Under the pieces are notes generated by a model that was not told where the DNA came from, did no database searches, and saw only the letters and a list, made by a program, of their open reading frames with translations. Below are positions 1 through 8,363 of a stretch of DNA of 64,000 nucleotides, piece by piece. The position numbers were made by a program, and so were the translations under genes. Origin of the DNA: Acetoanaerobium pronyense (lineage in GTDB: Bacteria; Bacillota; Clostridia; Peptostreptococcales; Filifactoraceae). How positions within the stretch are numbered: position 1 is the first letter of the stretch; each line of letters begins with the position of its first letter. The stretch lies in NCBI RefSeq assembly GCF_017874355.1, contig NZ_JAGGLI010000008.1, forward strand, positions 1 to 64,000. Direction: 5' to 3'.

Positions 1-716
1 AAAGCTTGTTTTATATGTCTAAAGTATACTATTAACCTGTCAATTATTGAATTTTCAAGGTTCATAGGTTTTATTTGTGTGCGAAGTTTAAGTAAGTTAG
101 ATATCACATATATAATTATGGAAAGAAACACTATATTAAAGCTAAGAGCGGTAGTTTTATTTTTAAAGGAAAAATACAAAATGATAAATGAAGCCAGAGT
201 AATAAAATCACTTAGCATATATACCACAATATTAAAAAAGGCTAGACTGAGCTCAAATTCTATAACAGTTGCAGAAAAAACAAAAGACCATATGAGGATA
301 ATCAATATTAAGCAAACGGCAACTACGTCAATTAAAAGCTGATATTTATCCCATTTTTTATAAAATTTTCTAAACAAGCTCACTGCTAAAAAAGCTAAAA
401 TAATGCTAGGGATAGTATAAAAATATAAAATAGGAGTTTTATATACATCTATATTCAAAACTAATTCTGTAAAGACCCAAAGAAAGTCTAATATTCCCCA
501 AATCAGTACAAATCCTAGTAAAAAATAACAGGTTTTATCTTGATTTTTCTTATCTTTACTTTTAATAGAAATATAAATGATATATGAAGCATAAAAGCAA
601 ACAATAGGAGAAAAAATATTCCCCCATAAATCATTTTCTACTATCACTGATATAAGATGAAGTAAAAACAAGAAAAATAGAATATAAATTTTAGTATGCT
701 TGGAAGTCTTATCCAT
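1..716 (-). CDS. Multi-spanning membrane protein, 3' part beyond the left edge
   Basis: The minus strand is open without a stop from the ATG at 716 to the window edge (238 codons read). Upstream of the ATG is GAAAGGG. The protein starts MDKTSKHTKIYILFFLFLLH and is a series of hydrophobic segments separated by short charged loops (KSKDKKNQDK, FRKFYKKWDK, KNKTT), about seven membrane helices. The final residues visible (RLIVYFRHIKQA) are basic, as at the end of a membrane domain leading into a cytoplasmic part. Such N-terminal modules often precede GGDEF, histidine kinase or other signalling domains, but that part is outside the window, so the function is unknown. Confidence is high for a real gene, low for any role. 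Confidence 0.7.
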   Translation of the reverse strand, partial: MDKTSKHTKIYILFFLFLLHLISVIVENDLWGNIFSPIVCFYASYIIYISIKSKDKKNQDKTCYFLLGFVLIWGILDFLWVFTELVLNIDVYKTPILYFYTIPSIILAFLAVSLFRKFYKKWDKYQLLIDVVAVCLILIILIWSFVFSATVIEFELSLAFFNIVVYMLSDFITLASFIILYFSFKNKTTALSFNIVFLSIIIYVISNLLKLRTQIKPMNLENSIIDRLIVYFRHIKQA

Positions 717-810
717 CCGATACCCTTTCGTGTTAATATGAATTTAAATTTAATATTACTTATCAATATATACCATAATAGGATATAAATGAACCCTAAA
801 AAAGTAAATT

Positions 811-844
811 TATTTAAATAAAAAAACCATGTTGCCATGGTTTT
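811..844 (-). terminator. Rho-independent terminator of the MerR gene
   Basis: A perfect 9-bp inverted repeat (AAAACCATG 823-831, CATGGTTTT 836-844, 4-nt loop) is followed on the minus strand by a T-run. It lies just past the stop of the MerR gene at 882. Confidence 0.75.
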
Positions 845-881
845 AGTTTAAAAATTTACTTTAAAATGAAAAGCTTAACTG

Positions 882-1607
882 CTATTTGTTTTTTTGAGAA
901 TAGACTTTCATAGCGTCTTTCATAAATACAGCTAATCCATCTCCAAACTTATCTATATTGTTTTTGAACCTTTCATCATCCACATACATTTGACCTAGAC
1001 CTTCGAAGGCATCTAAAGAATAAGAACCAAATTTGTTTAAAAAATCATACCATTTTTTTATTTCACTTTGAGCTTCATCTGATTCTGGAGAAAGGTGGCG
1101 AATACTGGCAAGAGAAAAATATATGTTGTTCATTTCTTCTCCTATCTCATTTTCCCTACCTTTTATTTTTTCCTTGTTTTCTTCAACTGACTTACTTCCC
1201 CAGCGTTTTTTTGCCTCTTCTTCATATTTGTTTCCTTCTTTAAAATCAAATCCCTTAAATTTATCTTTTTCATTCATTTTAATTTCTCCTTTATTATGTT
1301 TTATAGTCATATCAATATTTTCAAGCATTATATCTATTTTTGACCTTCTTTGCAAAAGCATTTTCTTGTGATTTTCAAGAGCTTCATTTTTGTCAAAAGA
1401 GGGATTCTTTATGATTTTTTTTATGTCATTTAAAGAAAAATCAAGCTCTCTAAAAAAAAGTATCTGCTGTAAAACATCAAGGTCAGATGAACTATAGTCT
1501 CTATATCCGGATTCTGTTTTTGTTGGACTCAAAAGCCCTATTTTATCGTAATGGTGAAGAGTGCGTACGCTCACTCCTGCAATTTTGGCCACTTCATTTA
1601 CTTTCAT
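882..1607 (-). CDS. MerR-family regulator with TipAS-like drug-binding domain
   Basis: Residues 1-70 form the winged-helix MerR DNA-binding domain (VNEVAKIAGVSVRTLHHYDK, then GLLSPTKTESGYRDY), followed by a coiled coil around 75-105. The C-terminal half (about 115-241, with KWYDFLNKFG and GLGQMYVDDERF) matches the TipAS antibiotic-recognition domain of TipAL-type regulators, which bind thiopeptides and related drugs and then activate their own promoter. The 241-aa length is typical. An ATG is preceded by AGGAGGGAT. No efflux or resistance gene is co-transcribed, since the gene is flanked by its own promoter and terminator, so its regulon may be only itself or distant genes. An internal ATG near residue 110 (MNEKDKFKG), preceded by AAAGGAGA, could produce the drug-binding domain alone, as TipAS is in Streptomyces. 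Confidence 0.85.
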   Translation of the reverse strand: MKVNEVAKIAGVSVRTLHHYDKIGLLSPTKTESGYRDYSSSDLDVLQQILFFRELDFSLNDIKKIIKNPSFDKNEALENHKKMLLQRRSKIDIMLENIDMTIKHNKGEIKMNEKDKFKGFDFKEGNKYEEEAKKRWGSKSVEENKEKIKGRENEIGEEMNNIYFSLASIRHLSPESDEAQSEIKKWYDFLNKFGSYSLDAFEGLGQMYVDDERFKNNIDKFGDGLAVFMKDAMKVYSQKNK

Positions 1608-1625
1608 ATCATCCCTCCTACAACC

Positions 1626-1656
1626 ATATTAAGGTATAACGTAACGTCAGGGTCAA
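1626..1656 (-). promoter_or_regulatory. MerR-type promoter with 19-bp spacer
   Basis: On the minus strand TTGACC (1651-1656) and TAATAT (1626-1631) are separated by exactly 19 bp. The spacer carries a near-palindrome, TGACGT-T-ACGTTA. A 19-bp spacer with a dyad between -35 and -10 is the hallmark of promoters activated by MerR proteins through DNA distortion. It lies directly upstream of the MerR gene, so autoregulation is inferred. Confidence 0.75.
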
Positions 1657-1743
1657 TATATTTTTTAAAAATAATATAACAAATGGTCAGATTTTATAAT
1701 ATACTTCGAATTAATATATATAAAGACAAAGGAGGGAAGGAAT

Positions 1744-2307
1744 TTGGATGATATAAGTATCTTTGAAAAACTAAAAGAAAATCCAAAAGACGGTATCAAT
1801 GATGTTATAGATAAGTATAGCGGGCTTGTTTACAGCATTGTATATTCAAAACTGTCAAAGCTGGGAACTGAGGAAGATATCAAGGAATGTATCAGCGATG
1901 TATTTTTAGGATTTTATAATCAAATAGATAAAATAGATTTAGGAAAAGGAACGTTAAAGGCATATATCGCTATTATAGCAAACAATAAGGCAATAGATTT
2001 TTATAGAAGGCTTGAAAAAAATAGCATAAGAACTGACAAGTATGAGGAACTATCAAATTATAAAGATAAAAGTGCTGCTCCAGAAACTGAAATCATAAAG
2101 AAAGAAGAGAGAAAAGAACTAATAGATGCAATTCACTCTCTTGGTGAACCTGATAGCGAAATATTTATTAGAAAATACTATATGGGACAGAAAACTAAAG
2201 AAATAGCAAATATATTGAGTATTAGGGATAATACAGTGGATAAAAAAATATCTAGAGGGTTAAAAAAGCTTAGGGTTTTGATTGGAGGTTGCGAATATGG
2301 AAAATAA
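1744..2307 (+). CDS. ECF-like RNA polymerase sigma factor
   Basis: A 187-aa sigma-70 family protein. Region 2 (about residues 20-95) includes YSGLVYSIVYSKL, the acidic EEDIKECISDVFLGFY segment and AIIANNKAIDFYRRL. Region 4 (about 125-180) has the helix-turn-helix KTKEIANILSIRDNTVDKKISRGLKKLR. Regions 1 and 3 are missing, as in ECF sigma factors. Start is TTG behind GGAGGGAAGG. The 3' end overlaps the next gene by 11 bp, so the two are translationally coupled, which is the usual arrangement with a cognate anti-sigma factor. The trigger is not visible; envelope stress is a reasonable guess given the partner's extracellular domain. Confidence 0.88.
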   Translation: MDDISIFEKLKENPKDGINDVIDKYSGLVYSIVYSKLSKLGTEEDIKECISDVFLGFYNQIDKIDLGKGTLKAYIAIIANNKAIDFYRRLEKNSIRTDKYEELSNYKDKSAAPETEIIKKEERKELIDAIHSLGEPDSEIFIRKYYMGQKTKEIANILSIRDNTVDKKISRGLKKLRVLIGGCEYGK

Positions 2308-3766
2308 AAAAGATATACTTGATAAGCTTATAGAAAAAAAGATTATAAATACTATGCAGTATCTGGATTTAGAGGAAACTGAAGAGTTACTAAGTATGTA
2401 TGATTTAGAAAATATGGATATTAATGAAGATTTAGTAGAGGATATCAAAAAAAGAGTAGAAGTGAAGATGGAATTAGATTCACAAATCTCTTCAATAACT
2501 AAAGACAATACCTCAATAACTAAAGAAATTGCTTCTAAAAAATATGGGTTTAAAAAATATATATCAATAGCGGCAATACTTATTCTAGCACTCTTAGTTA
2601 CTCCAAATAATATTTTAGTGGAAGCTTTTAATAGGATACTTCAGATTATTCCAGGTGTGGGACTTGTTGAAGTTGAGAATCAAGAAGTACTTTATAGACT
2701 AAAAGATGTAAATAGCAGTGAAAATAATACTGCTTTACTGGATATATTGAGCGCTGCAGGAAAAAAAGACAGCATTACTATAGGCTTTAGCCTTGAAAGA
2801 AAAAATATTACAGAGGATGAGGTTTTAATAGAAAAGGAAAAGGAATTTGAAAAACTCAAAAATGGAGGACAATTAGAAAAAATAAAGGCATATCTTGAAG
2901 TTGATGGTCAAAGATATGAAGTTGATGGTGCAAGTAGAGCTGGAGATGGGATTAAAGACTTTCATATAATGACATTTAATCTTGATGAGAGTAATATTGG
3001 GACAGAAAGAGTATACAAGCTTATATATGAAGAATATGATATAAGTGCCCAATTTGAGCTTGTGGATATAGAGCAGTATTCAAGTTTAGATGAAATTGGA
3101 TCAAATGATATTAAAAACAATATAAGTCTTACTGCTACAAGCAGTTTAGAAAATAATAACCTAGCCGTAACTATATATCCTCTCAATTACTCCAAATATA
3201 GACTTATAAGCTTTGAGTCTGAGTTTCATTTAGAGTATTTTGGGAAGAAGATTGTATTAAAAGAAGAAAACAAAGAAAGAGCTTATACTCTTCCTTCAAG
3301 TTTTGGGAGTGGTTTTAGACCTTCTTTCTTCTTTGATATAGAAAATGAAGAAGCAGATTTTATCTTTCATATTCCTTATGTCCTTGTAGAATCTAGTGAA
3401 GAAAAAAGTCTTAAACTTCCTATTCCAAGGCAAGGAGGGGTAGTAGAGCTTAATCAAGAAGTGAATTTTGAGGATGGTACTGTAATAATAGAAAGTGTAG
3501 AACATGTTAAATACGATGATACACAAGATAGATATATTAAAGTGAATCTGAGTTATAAAAACCAAAAGGATAATATGGAAATGGTGGGAGTGAAGCTGAC
3601 TAGAAATAGATCAGAAGGATGGTTTGAGGAATATGATGAACAGGGAAGGTTAAGTGCTATTAATTATTTCTTGGAAAAACAAGATATAGGGCAGATAAAA
3701 ATAAATATGACAAATCCTAGGTATTTGTTTATGGATGAATATAATTTACAGATAGATGCTGATTAG
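2297..3766 (+). CDS. Membrane anti-sigma factor with DUF4179-like ectodomain
   Basis: The ATG at 2297 is preferred over an upstream in-frame TTG because GGAGG at 2285-2289 sits at the right distance. The 489-aa protein has a charged cytoplasmic N-terminus (about 80 aa, rich in Glu/Asp/Lys), one membrane helix (YISIAAILILALLVTP, roughly residues 86-103) and a large extracellular domain of about 385 residues. This topology and the overlap with the sigma gene fit DUF4179-type anti-sigma factors, which hold the sigma factor at the membrane until the ectodomain senses a signal. Domain assignment is by architecture and partial motif memory, so the exact family is less certain than the role. Confidence 0.75.
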   Translation: MENKKDILDKLIEKKIINTMQYLDLEETEELLSMYDLENMDINEDLVEDIKKRVEVKMELDSQISSITKDNTSITKEIASKKYGFKKYISIAAILILALLVTPNNILVEAFNRILQIIPGVGLVEVENQEVLYRLKDVNSSENNTALLDILSAAGKKDSITIGFSLERKNITEDEVLIEKEKEFEKLKNGGQLEKIKAYLEVDGQRYEVDGASRAGDGIKDFHIMTFNLDESNIGTERVYKLIYEEYDISAQFELVDIEQYSSLDEIGSNDIKNNISLTATSSLENNNLAVTIYPLNYSKYRLISFESEFHLEYFGKKIVLKEENKERAYTLPSSFGSGFRPSFFFDIENEEADFIFHIPYVLVESSEEKSLKLPIPRQGGVVELNQEVNFEDGTVIIESVEHVKYDDTQDRYIKVNLSYKNQKDNMEMVGVKLTRNRSEGWFEEYDEQGRLSAINYFLEKQDIGQIKINMTNPRYLFMDEYNLQIDAD

Positions 3767-3775
3767 CATTTTTCC

Positions 3776-3820
3776 AAAATTGGTGAATTTGTAATCTAAA
3801 GTTCACCAATTTTAGTTTTT
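3776..3820 (+). terminator. Rho-independent terminator of the sigma/anti-sigma operon
   Basis: A perfect 12-bp inverted repeat (AAAATTGGTGAA 3776-3787, TTCACCAATTTT 3802-3813) is followed by AGTTTTT, ten bases after the anti-sigma stop codon. Confidence 0.85.
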
Positions 3821-3921
3821 AAAGGTATAAGATTATTTACAGATAAAGCAATATAAAATAACAACAAGCAACTAAAAATGAGAATATTATATTTAAAAAT
3901 CTAAAGGGGCGGTAATGTAGA

Positions 3922-4773
3922 ATGAAGAGTATGAAATTAGCTGGAATACCCATGAACTCTGGAGGATTATATACTGGAACTGAAATGACCCCTAAAACTC
4001 TTAGAGAGGCAGGCTTAATTGAAGAATTAGAAAAGCATGGATTAAACGTATTGGATTTTGGAGACATTAACATTCCTAGTTATATACCAAGACATAATAT
4101 ACCTCCAATTAGAAATTGGCCTAGTCCGCGTGTGGTATGGGAAGAAATATATAGTCAATCTAAAGACTGGTTTAATGATGAGGAGTTACTATTAATATTG
4201 GGAGGAGATTGTAGTATTGTTACAGGGACTATGCATAGCCTCTATAGAAGATACTCAGAGGACATTCATTTAATCGCAATTGATGCACATATTGACTCTT
4301 ACAAGGCTTCTGCAGATCGTTGCTTAGGTGCAGCTGGGATGGGGTTATGGTTTCTATTAGAAGAAAATAATTTTTTTAATAGCTTGAAGGGATTTAGTGG
4401 AGACAATATATCTATTATAGGTTATCAGCACGAATCTGAAATAGATAAAGATGTAAAAAAATATAGTTTATCTGAGCTTAGAGAAAAAGGATTAAGTCAA
4501 ATTATACAAAAAGCTCTTAAAGAAATTCCTGAAAATAGAAAAATATTAGTTCATTTGGATTTAGATGTGATTTCTAAGGAAGAATTGCATGCAGTTTATT
4601 CTCCAAGCGAAACAGGAATGACTATTTTAGAAGCAAAAAAGCTTCTCAGAGAAATTCTAGCTGATCCTAGAATAGTAGGAATAGAGATTACCGAATTTTT
4701 TCCTTTATATGATAGTGATGGGAGTCAGGCGAAAAAATTAATTGATATGCTTGTCGATATATTTAGAGCATAG
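3922..4773 (+). CDS. Arginase/agmatinase-family protein with altered metal site
   Basis: A 283-aa protein of ureohydrolase fold. Canonical motifs are present: DAHID (D121, H123, D125), HLDLDV (D213, D215) and GIEITE near 253-258, which are Mn ligands and the conserved C-terminal acid. The first ligand motif, normally GGDHS, reads GGDCS here, so the metal-binding His is replaced by Cys97. Family members hydrolyse arginine, agmatine or formiminoglutamate; the substrate cannot be told, and the substitution leaves catalytic activity open. ATG with AAGGGGCGG upstream. It stands alone between a terminator and a GNAT gene, so context gives no pathway. Confidence 0.8.
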   Translation: MKSMKLAGIPMNSGGLYTGTEMTPKTLREAGLIEELEKHGLNVLDFGDINIPSYIPRHNIPPIRNWPSPRVVWEEIYSQSKDWFNDEELLLILGGDCSIVTGTMHSLYRRYSEDIHLIAIDAHIDSYKASADRCLGAAGMGLWFLLEENNFFNSLKGFSGDNISIIGYQHESEIDKDVKKYSLSELREKGLSQIIQKALKEIPENRKILVHLDLDVISKEELHAVYSPSETGMTILEAKKLLREILADPRIVGIEITEFFPLYDSDGSQAKKLIDMLVDIFRA

Positions 4774-4850
4774 TATTTTATGGAACTTTTATCTTAAATA
4801 AATTTCCTCAATAGAAGTGTTGTACAATTATAGAGTTTACGGAGGTTAAT

Positions 4851-5273
4851 ATGATTAGAGAATTTGAAATAGATGACTTATCAGATATTATGAAGATTTG
4901 GCTTGAGTCTAATACTAAGGCTCATGATTTTATAGATGAAAGCTACTGGAAGGAAAACTATGAGCTAGTCAAGTCTATGATGCCTAATGCTACGATATTT
5001 GTATATGAAGAAAATGAAAAGATAAGCGGATTTGCAGGTATGACTGATGATTATATAGCTGGTATTTTTGTGGACAATAACAAACAATCTAAGGGAATCG
5101 GAAAGGCATTACTTGAATATATAAAAGGACGATACAATAACTTAGCATTAAAAGTCTATAAAGATAATGAAAGAGCAGTAAAATTTTATCTTAGAGAAAG
5201 CTTTGTAATCCAAGAAGAAAAAATAGATGAAAATACTAGAAAAGTAGAATATTTGATGAACTGGGAAATCTAG
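4851..5273 (+). CDS. GNAT-family N-acetyltransferase
   Basis: A 140-aa single-domain GNAT protein. The acetyl-CoA loop is visible as NKQSKGIGKALLEYIKG (about residues 82-99), following the IAGIFVDN beta strand, and the C-terminal KVYKDNERAVKFYLRESFV is the typical motif B. The start ATG follows ACGGAGGTTAAT. It resembles YjaB-like acetyltransferases. The acceptor is unknown. The downstream csaA gene begins 25 bp after the stop codon, so the two may be co-transcribed. Confidence 0.85.
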   Translation: MIREFEIDDLSDIMKIWLESNTKAHDFIDESYWKENYELVKSMMPNATIFVYEENEKISGFAGMTDDYIAGIFVDNNKQSKGIGKALLEYIKGRYNNLALKVYKDNERAVKFYLRESFVIQEEKIDENTRKVEYLMNWEI

Positions 5274-5297
5274 ATAATTTTTTAAGGAGGAATATGG

Positions 5298-5627
5298 ATG
5301 GCTACATTTGATGATTTTTTAAAGATAGATATAAGAGTTGGAGAAATAATAAAAGCAGAGGCATTTGAAGGAGCTAGAAAGCCTGCATACAAGCTATGGG
5401 TAGATTTTGGTGATGAAATAGGAATAAAAAAATCAAGCGCTCAAATAACTGAGTGTTATGAAGCTAAAGAACTTGCTGGTATGCAAGTTTTAGGTGTTGT
5501 CAATTTTCCTCCAAGACAAATAGGAAACTTCATATCAGAAGTACTTGTCCTTGGTACATATTCAGAGCAGGGAGTGGTACTTATAAAACCTGATAAAAAG
5601 GTCAAAAATGGGGACAAACTAGGTTAA
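5298..5627 (+). CDS. csaA: CsaA-type tRNA-binding domain protein
   Basis: A 109-aa stand-alone OB-fold of the EMAP/tRNA-binding type ([18 protein letters not shown] at the start, then [31 protein letters not shown]). It matches CsaA, a small cytoplasmic chaperone linked to protein export in Bacillus subtilis. Length and motif order are normal for the family. The ATG at 5298 is seven bases after GGAGG; a second ATG four bases earlier is out of frame. Confidence 0.92.
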   Translation: MATFDDFLKIDIRVGEIIKAEAFEGARKPAYKLWVDFGDEIGIKKSSAQITECYEAKELAGMQVLGVVNFPPRQIGNFISEVLVLGTYSEQGVVLIKPDKKVKNGDKLG

Positions 5628-5801
5628 ATTTATTTTAATTATGAAATAAGTAATGTAAACCTTGAAAAAAATTAAAAATAGAGCTAAAATTCTATTTACA
5701 CCCTCAAGGGTAATTTATATGAGCACAATGAAAATTATATTAAATAAATATTTTGGGTATAATCTTTTATGTGTAAAAAAATCTTAAAGGAGGAATTAAA
5801 A

Positions 5802-6515
5802 ATGATACCAACGCCTCATATCGAAGCAAAGAGCAAAGAGGAAATAGCAAAAACTGTACTAATGCCAGGAGACCCACTTAGAGCTAAGTTTATAGCAGAT
5901 ACATTTTTAGAAGATGTAGTTCAGTTTAATGGAGTAAGAAATGTACTTGGATATACTGGGACTTACAAGGGCAGAAAAATATCTGTAATGGCAAGTGGAA
6001 TGGGAATGCCTAGTATAGGAATCTATTCTTATGAACTTTACAAGTTTTATGAAGTTGAGAACATAATTAGAATAGGGTCTTGCGGAGGATATACTAAAGA
6101 TGTAAATCTTTATGATGTAATACTTGCTAAAGACGTTTGGAGTGAGTCAAGCTTTGCAAAGGTACAAGGCGGATATACTAAAGACGTTATAGAAGGAACT
6201 AAGGAATTAAATGAAAAACTTGCAAAATATGCAGAAGAACTTGGAATTCCTATGCATGTAGAGAGAATTCATTCATCGGATGTATTCTATAGAGAAAACT
6301 TTGATGAGTACAAAGAAATCTATGAAAAGCATGGATGCGTAGCTGTAGAGATGGAAGCTTTTGCACTATTTCATAATGCAAAGGTTCTTGGGAAAAATGC
6401 AGCTTGCCTGCTTACAGTATCAGACAACCTAGCAACTCATGAAGCGACTACATCTGAAGAAAGACAAAATGCATTTACTAATATGATGAAGATAGCTCTT
6501 GAAATGGCTGAATAA
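5802..6515 (+). CDS. deoD: Purine-nucleoside phosphorylase DeoD
   Basis: A 237-aa hexameric-type purine nucleoside phosphorylase, which splits purine (deoxy)nucleosides with phosphate into base and (deoxy)ribose-1-phosphate. The N-terminus (MIPTPHIEAKS, then TVLMPGDPLRAKFIA) is the phosphate-binding motif of the family. RIGSCGGY, the EMEAFALFHNA substrate loop and LLTVSDNLATHE are all present. The ATG at 5802 is chosen because AAAGGAGG lies just upstream; an upstream in-frame GTG would place this Shine-Dalgarno inside the gene. It is a single gene with its own terminator. Confidence 0.95.
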   Translation: MIPTPHIEAKSKEEIAKTVLMPGDPLRAKFIADTFLEDVVQFNGVRNVLGYTGTYKGRKISVMASGMGMPSIGIYSYELYKFYEVENIIRIGSCGGYTKDVNLYDVILAKDVWSESSFAKVQGGYTKDVIEGTKELNEKLAKYAEELGIPMHVERIHSSDVFYRENFDEYKEIYEKHGCVAVEMEAFALFHNAKVLGKNAACLLTVSDNLATHEATTSEERQNAFTNMMKIALEMAE

Positions 6516-6530
6516 TAATCTTTAAATTCA

Positions 6531-6591
6531 AATACTCTCCTAAAAGTAGTATTCTCTAATTAGAGTCTACATAAAAGGAGAGTATTTTTTA
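6531..6591 (+). terminator. Rho-independent terminator after deoD
   Basis: Inverted repeat AATACTCTCCT (6531-6541) / AGGAGAGTATT (6576-6586) with a 34-nt loop, followed by TTTT. Confidence 0.75.
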
Positions 6592-6642
6592 TGGAATATA
6601 ACCTGAAATATAAAAAAGATTAAAATTTAGTACTTTGCTACA

Positions 6643-7092
6643 TTACTTTACTGGAATATATATATCAAATTCCCCAGTTTTCATAAAACGTTCATCATAA
6701 AGTTCAAGCTGCGGTCTTTCATCAATGGAATATCCACTTTTTGGCATAAGCTCCATGAATATTTTATCATAGAAGATACCAAGATCTTTTATTTCGCCAG
6801 AATAGGTATAAACAAGGTATTTTCCATCTGGAACATTTTTAGTAACCATGTTTTCAGGGACATCAGTATAGCTATCAACTTTGACGCAAGCACAGTAGTT
6901 GAATCTGTTTTCTTCATCCATATCAGAATCGCAGATTCCATAAAAAAGCATAGGAATACTTTTGTCTTTTACATTATTAAATTGAGAATTGAAAGCTTTC
7001 CACAAATCTGGAATCTCTCCATTATTGTTGTCTCCAAAATATGTCATTCCTACCGCCTTAAATCCCTTTACATCTACAGCTAATCCGTTCAT
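6643..7092 (-). CDS. GyrI-like / effector-binding domain protein
   Basis: A 149-aa protein corresponding to the stand-alone AraC-type effector-binding (GyrI-like) domain: opening VDVKGFKAVGMTYFG strand, an FYGICDSDMDEENRF segment, a central VPDGKYLVYTYSG strand and a final FDIYIPVK, the usual last strand of this fold. Such proteins bind small hydrophobic molecules, sometimes as drug-sequestering proteins. A WYL regulator lies upstream on the same strand, about 70 bp from the start, with the order regulator then ligand-binding protein, so one transcript is plausible. Confidence 0.82.
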   Translation of the reverse strand: MNGLAVDVKGFKAVGMTYFGDNNNGEIPDLWKAFNSQFNNVKDKSIPMLFYGICDSDMDEENRFNYCACVKVDSYTDVPENMVTKNVPDGKYLVYTYSGEIKDLGIFYDKIFMELMPKSGYSIDERPQLELYDERFMKTGEFDIYIPVK

Positions 7093-7164
7093 ATCTTTAC
7101 CCTCCTATTAATTAATGGTTATAAAGAGTATATCAATTCATTACTGACAATAGTGTGTCAGCTA

Positions 7165-8136
7165 TTATGAATTTAAATATAAATTTATGATTTTTTCTGC
7201 TTTTTTCTTTATATACTCTCTAAGATAGTCTGGCTCTAAAACCTCTATAGAATCGCTAAGAGGGAACAGTATACTAATAGCGGTTTGAAAGCTTATCATA
7301 TCAATGCAGTATATTGTGGCTTTATTTATTTTTTCTTTAAAAACCTCATCAAAACCTCTCAGTGTTTCTGGCAATGGCTCAGGGGATTTTAGCCTGACTA
7401 AATATGTAGGAGGTTTTGAAGCCCCAGTAGCAGTTTTTTTAAAGTGCTTTTTTGAATCCTCCCAGAAATTTTCTAAACTAAAATCAGTGGGCATAGTAAA
7501 TTTTTCATCCATTACATCTACTTTTAGTATTCTTTTGAACATAAACACCCTAATCTCATTTTTCATTTCACAAAGCCCAATCAGATACCACTTAGAATCC
7601 TTTACGACAGCTCCATAAGGTCTTAAAACTCTCTCGGACGTTTCATTATTAAATTTTTTATAATAAATCTTTATTTTGTTTAGGTTAAGTATTGCATTTT
7701 TTATTATATCTAAATTACTATAATCTTCCCCTTCTCCCCACCAAGGCTGAGAATCTACAAAAAATTTCTCCTTTGCTTTTATTATTTCTGCCTGGTGCTC
7801 TTCTGATACACTGTTTTCTAGTTTGATTAAAGCATTTTTAAGGTGCTGTGACATTTCCGAATTTTTATCTGGATATATACCCATTCCAGATAGTAGTAGA
7901 TGAAAAGCATCCTTAAATTCTAAAACATTAAAATTAATCTTAAAATCATTCATTACCGAGTAGCCACCCTTGGGGCCGGAATGTGCATAGATAGGAACTC
8001 CCGACTCACAGAGAATATCTATATCTCTATATATTGTTCTTTCAGAGGTTTCTAAAATTGAGGCTAGATTTTTAGCTGTCATTGTGCCACGAGAATCAAG
8101 GAGCAACAAAATTCCTAAGAGTCTGTGCAGTCTCAC
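7165..8136 (-). CDS. YafY-type HTH-WYL transcriptional regulator
   Basis: About 323 aa. The N-terminal winged helix (RLHRLLGILLLLDSR, AKNLASILETSERTIYRDIDIL) is the HTH_11/DeoR-like domain, and residues about 140-220 hold the WYL domain (RPYGAVVKDSKWYLIGLCEMKNEIR; note WYL). The C-terminal extension (WCX-like) follows. WYL proteins sense ligands such as nucleotides or act as repressors of stress genes. The GTG at 8136 has a weak GGAAG upstream; an in-frame TTG at 8151 has no Shine-Dalgarno, so the start is uncertain by a few codons. Confidence 0.88.
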   Translation of the reverse strand: MRLHRLLGILLLLDSRGTMTAKNLASILETSERTIYRDIDILCESGVPIYAHSGPKGGYSVMNDFKINFNVLEFKDAFHLLLSGMGIYPDKNSEMSQHLKNALIKLENSVSEEHQAEIIKAKEKFFVDSQPWWGEGEDYSNLDIIKNAILNLNKIKIYYKKFNNETSERVLRPYGAVVKDSKWYLIGLCEMKNEIRVFMFKRILKVDVMDEKFTMPTDFSLENFWEDSKKHFKKTATGASKPPTYLVRLKSPEPLPETLRGFDEVFKEKINKATIYCIDMISFQTAISILFPLSDSIEVLEPDYLREYIKKKAEKIINLYLNS

Positions 8137-8363
8137 TTCACACACTTCCAATCTGTTTTTAAATTTATCAACATAAGGTTATAAAATCCAGTATATAAAT
8201 AATATGTCTATTTTAGAATTTAATACAGTATTTTGCAACAAAGGATTAATTATAAAAAACTTGATTATATGAAAAAGTAATGATATTATTTAATTAAACG
8301 GTGTTCAAAAATAAAAACAAAGTTAATGGCGACGAATTTTAGAAAATAGGAGATTAAATATTT

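Noticed and set aside
79-342. Plus-strand 87-codon open frame near the left edge
   Set aside because: It lies opposite an uninterrupted minus-strand membrane-protein frame with a ribosome binding site and gives a composition typical of antisense reading.
644-838. Short minus-strand hydrophobic frame
   Set aside because: It overlaps the start of the truncated membrane protein in another frame, includes the MerR terminator hairpin and has no ribosome binding site.
5640-5801. Purine riboswitch before deoD
   Set aside because: None of the conserved purine-aptamer loops are present; only a weak AAATAGA/TCTATTT hairpin is seen.
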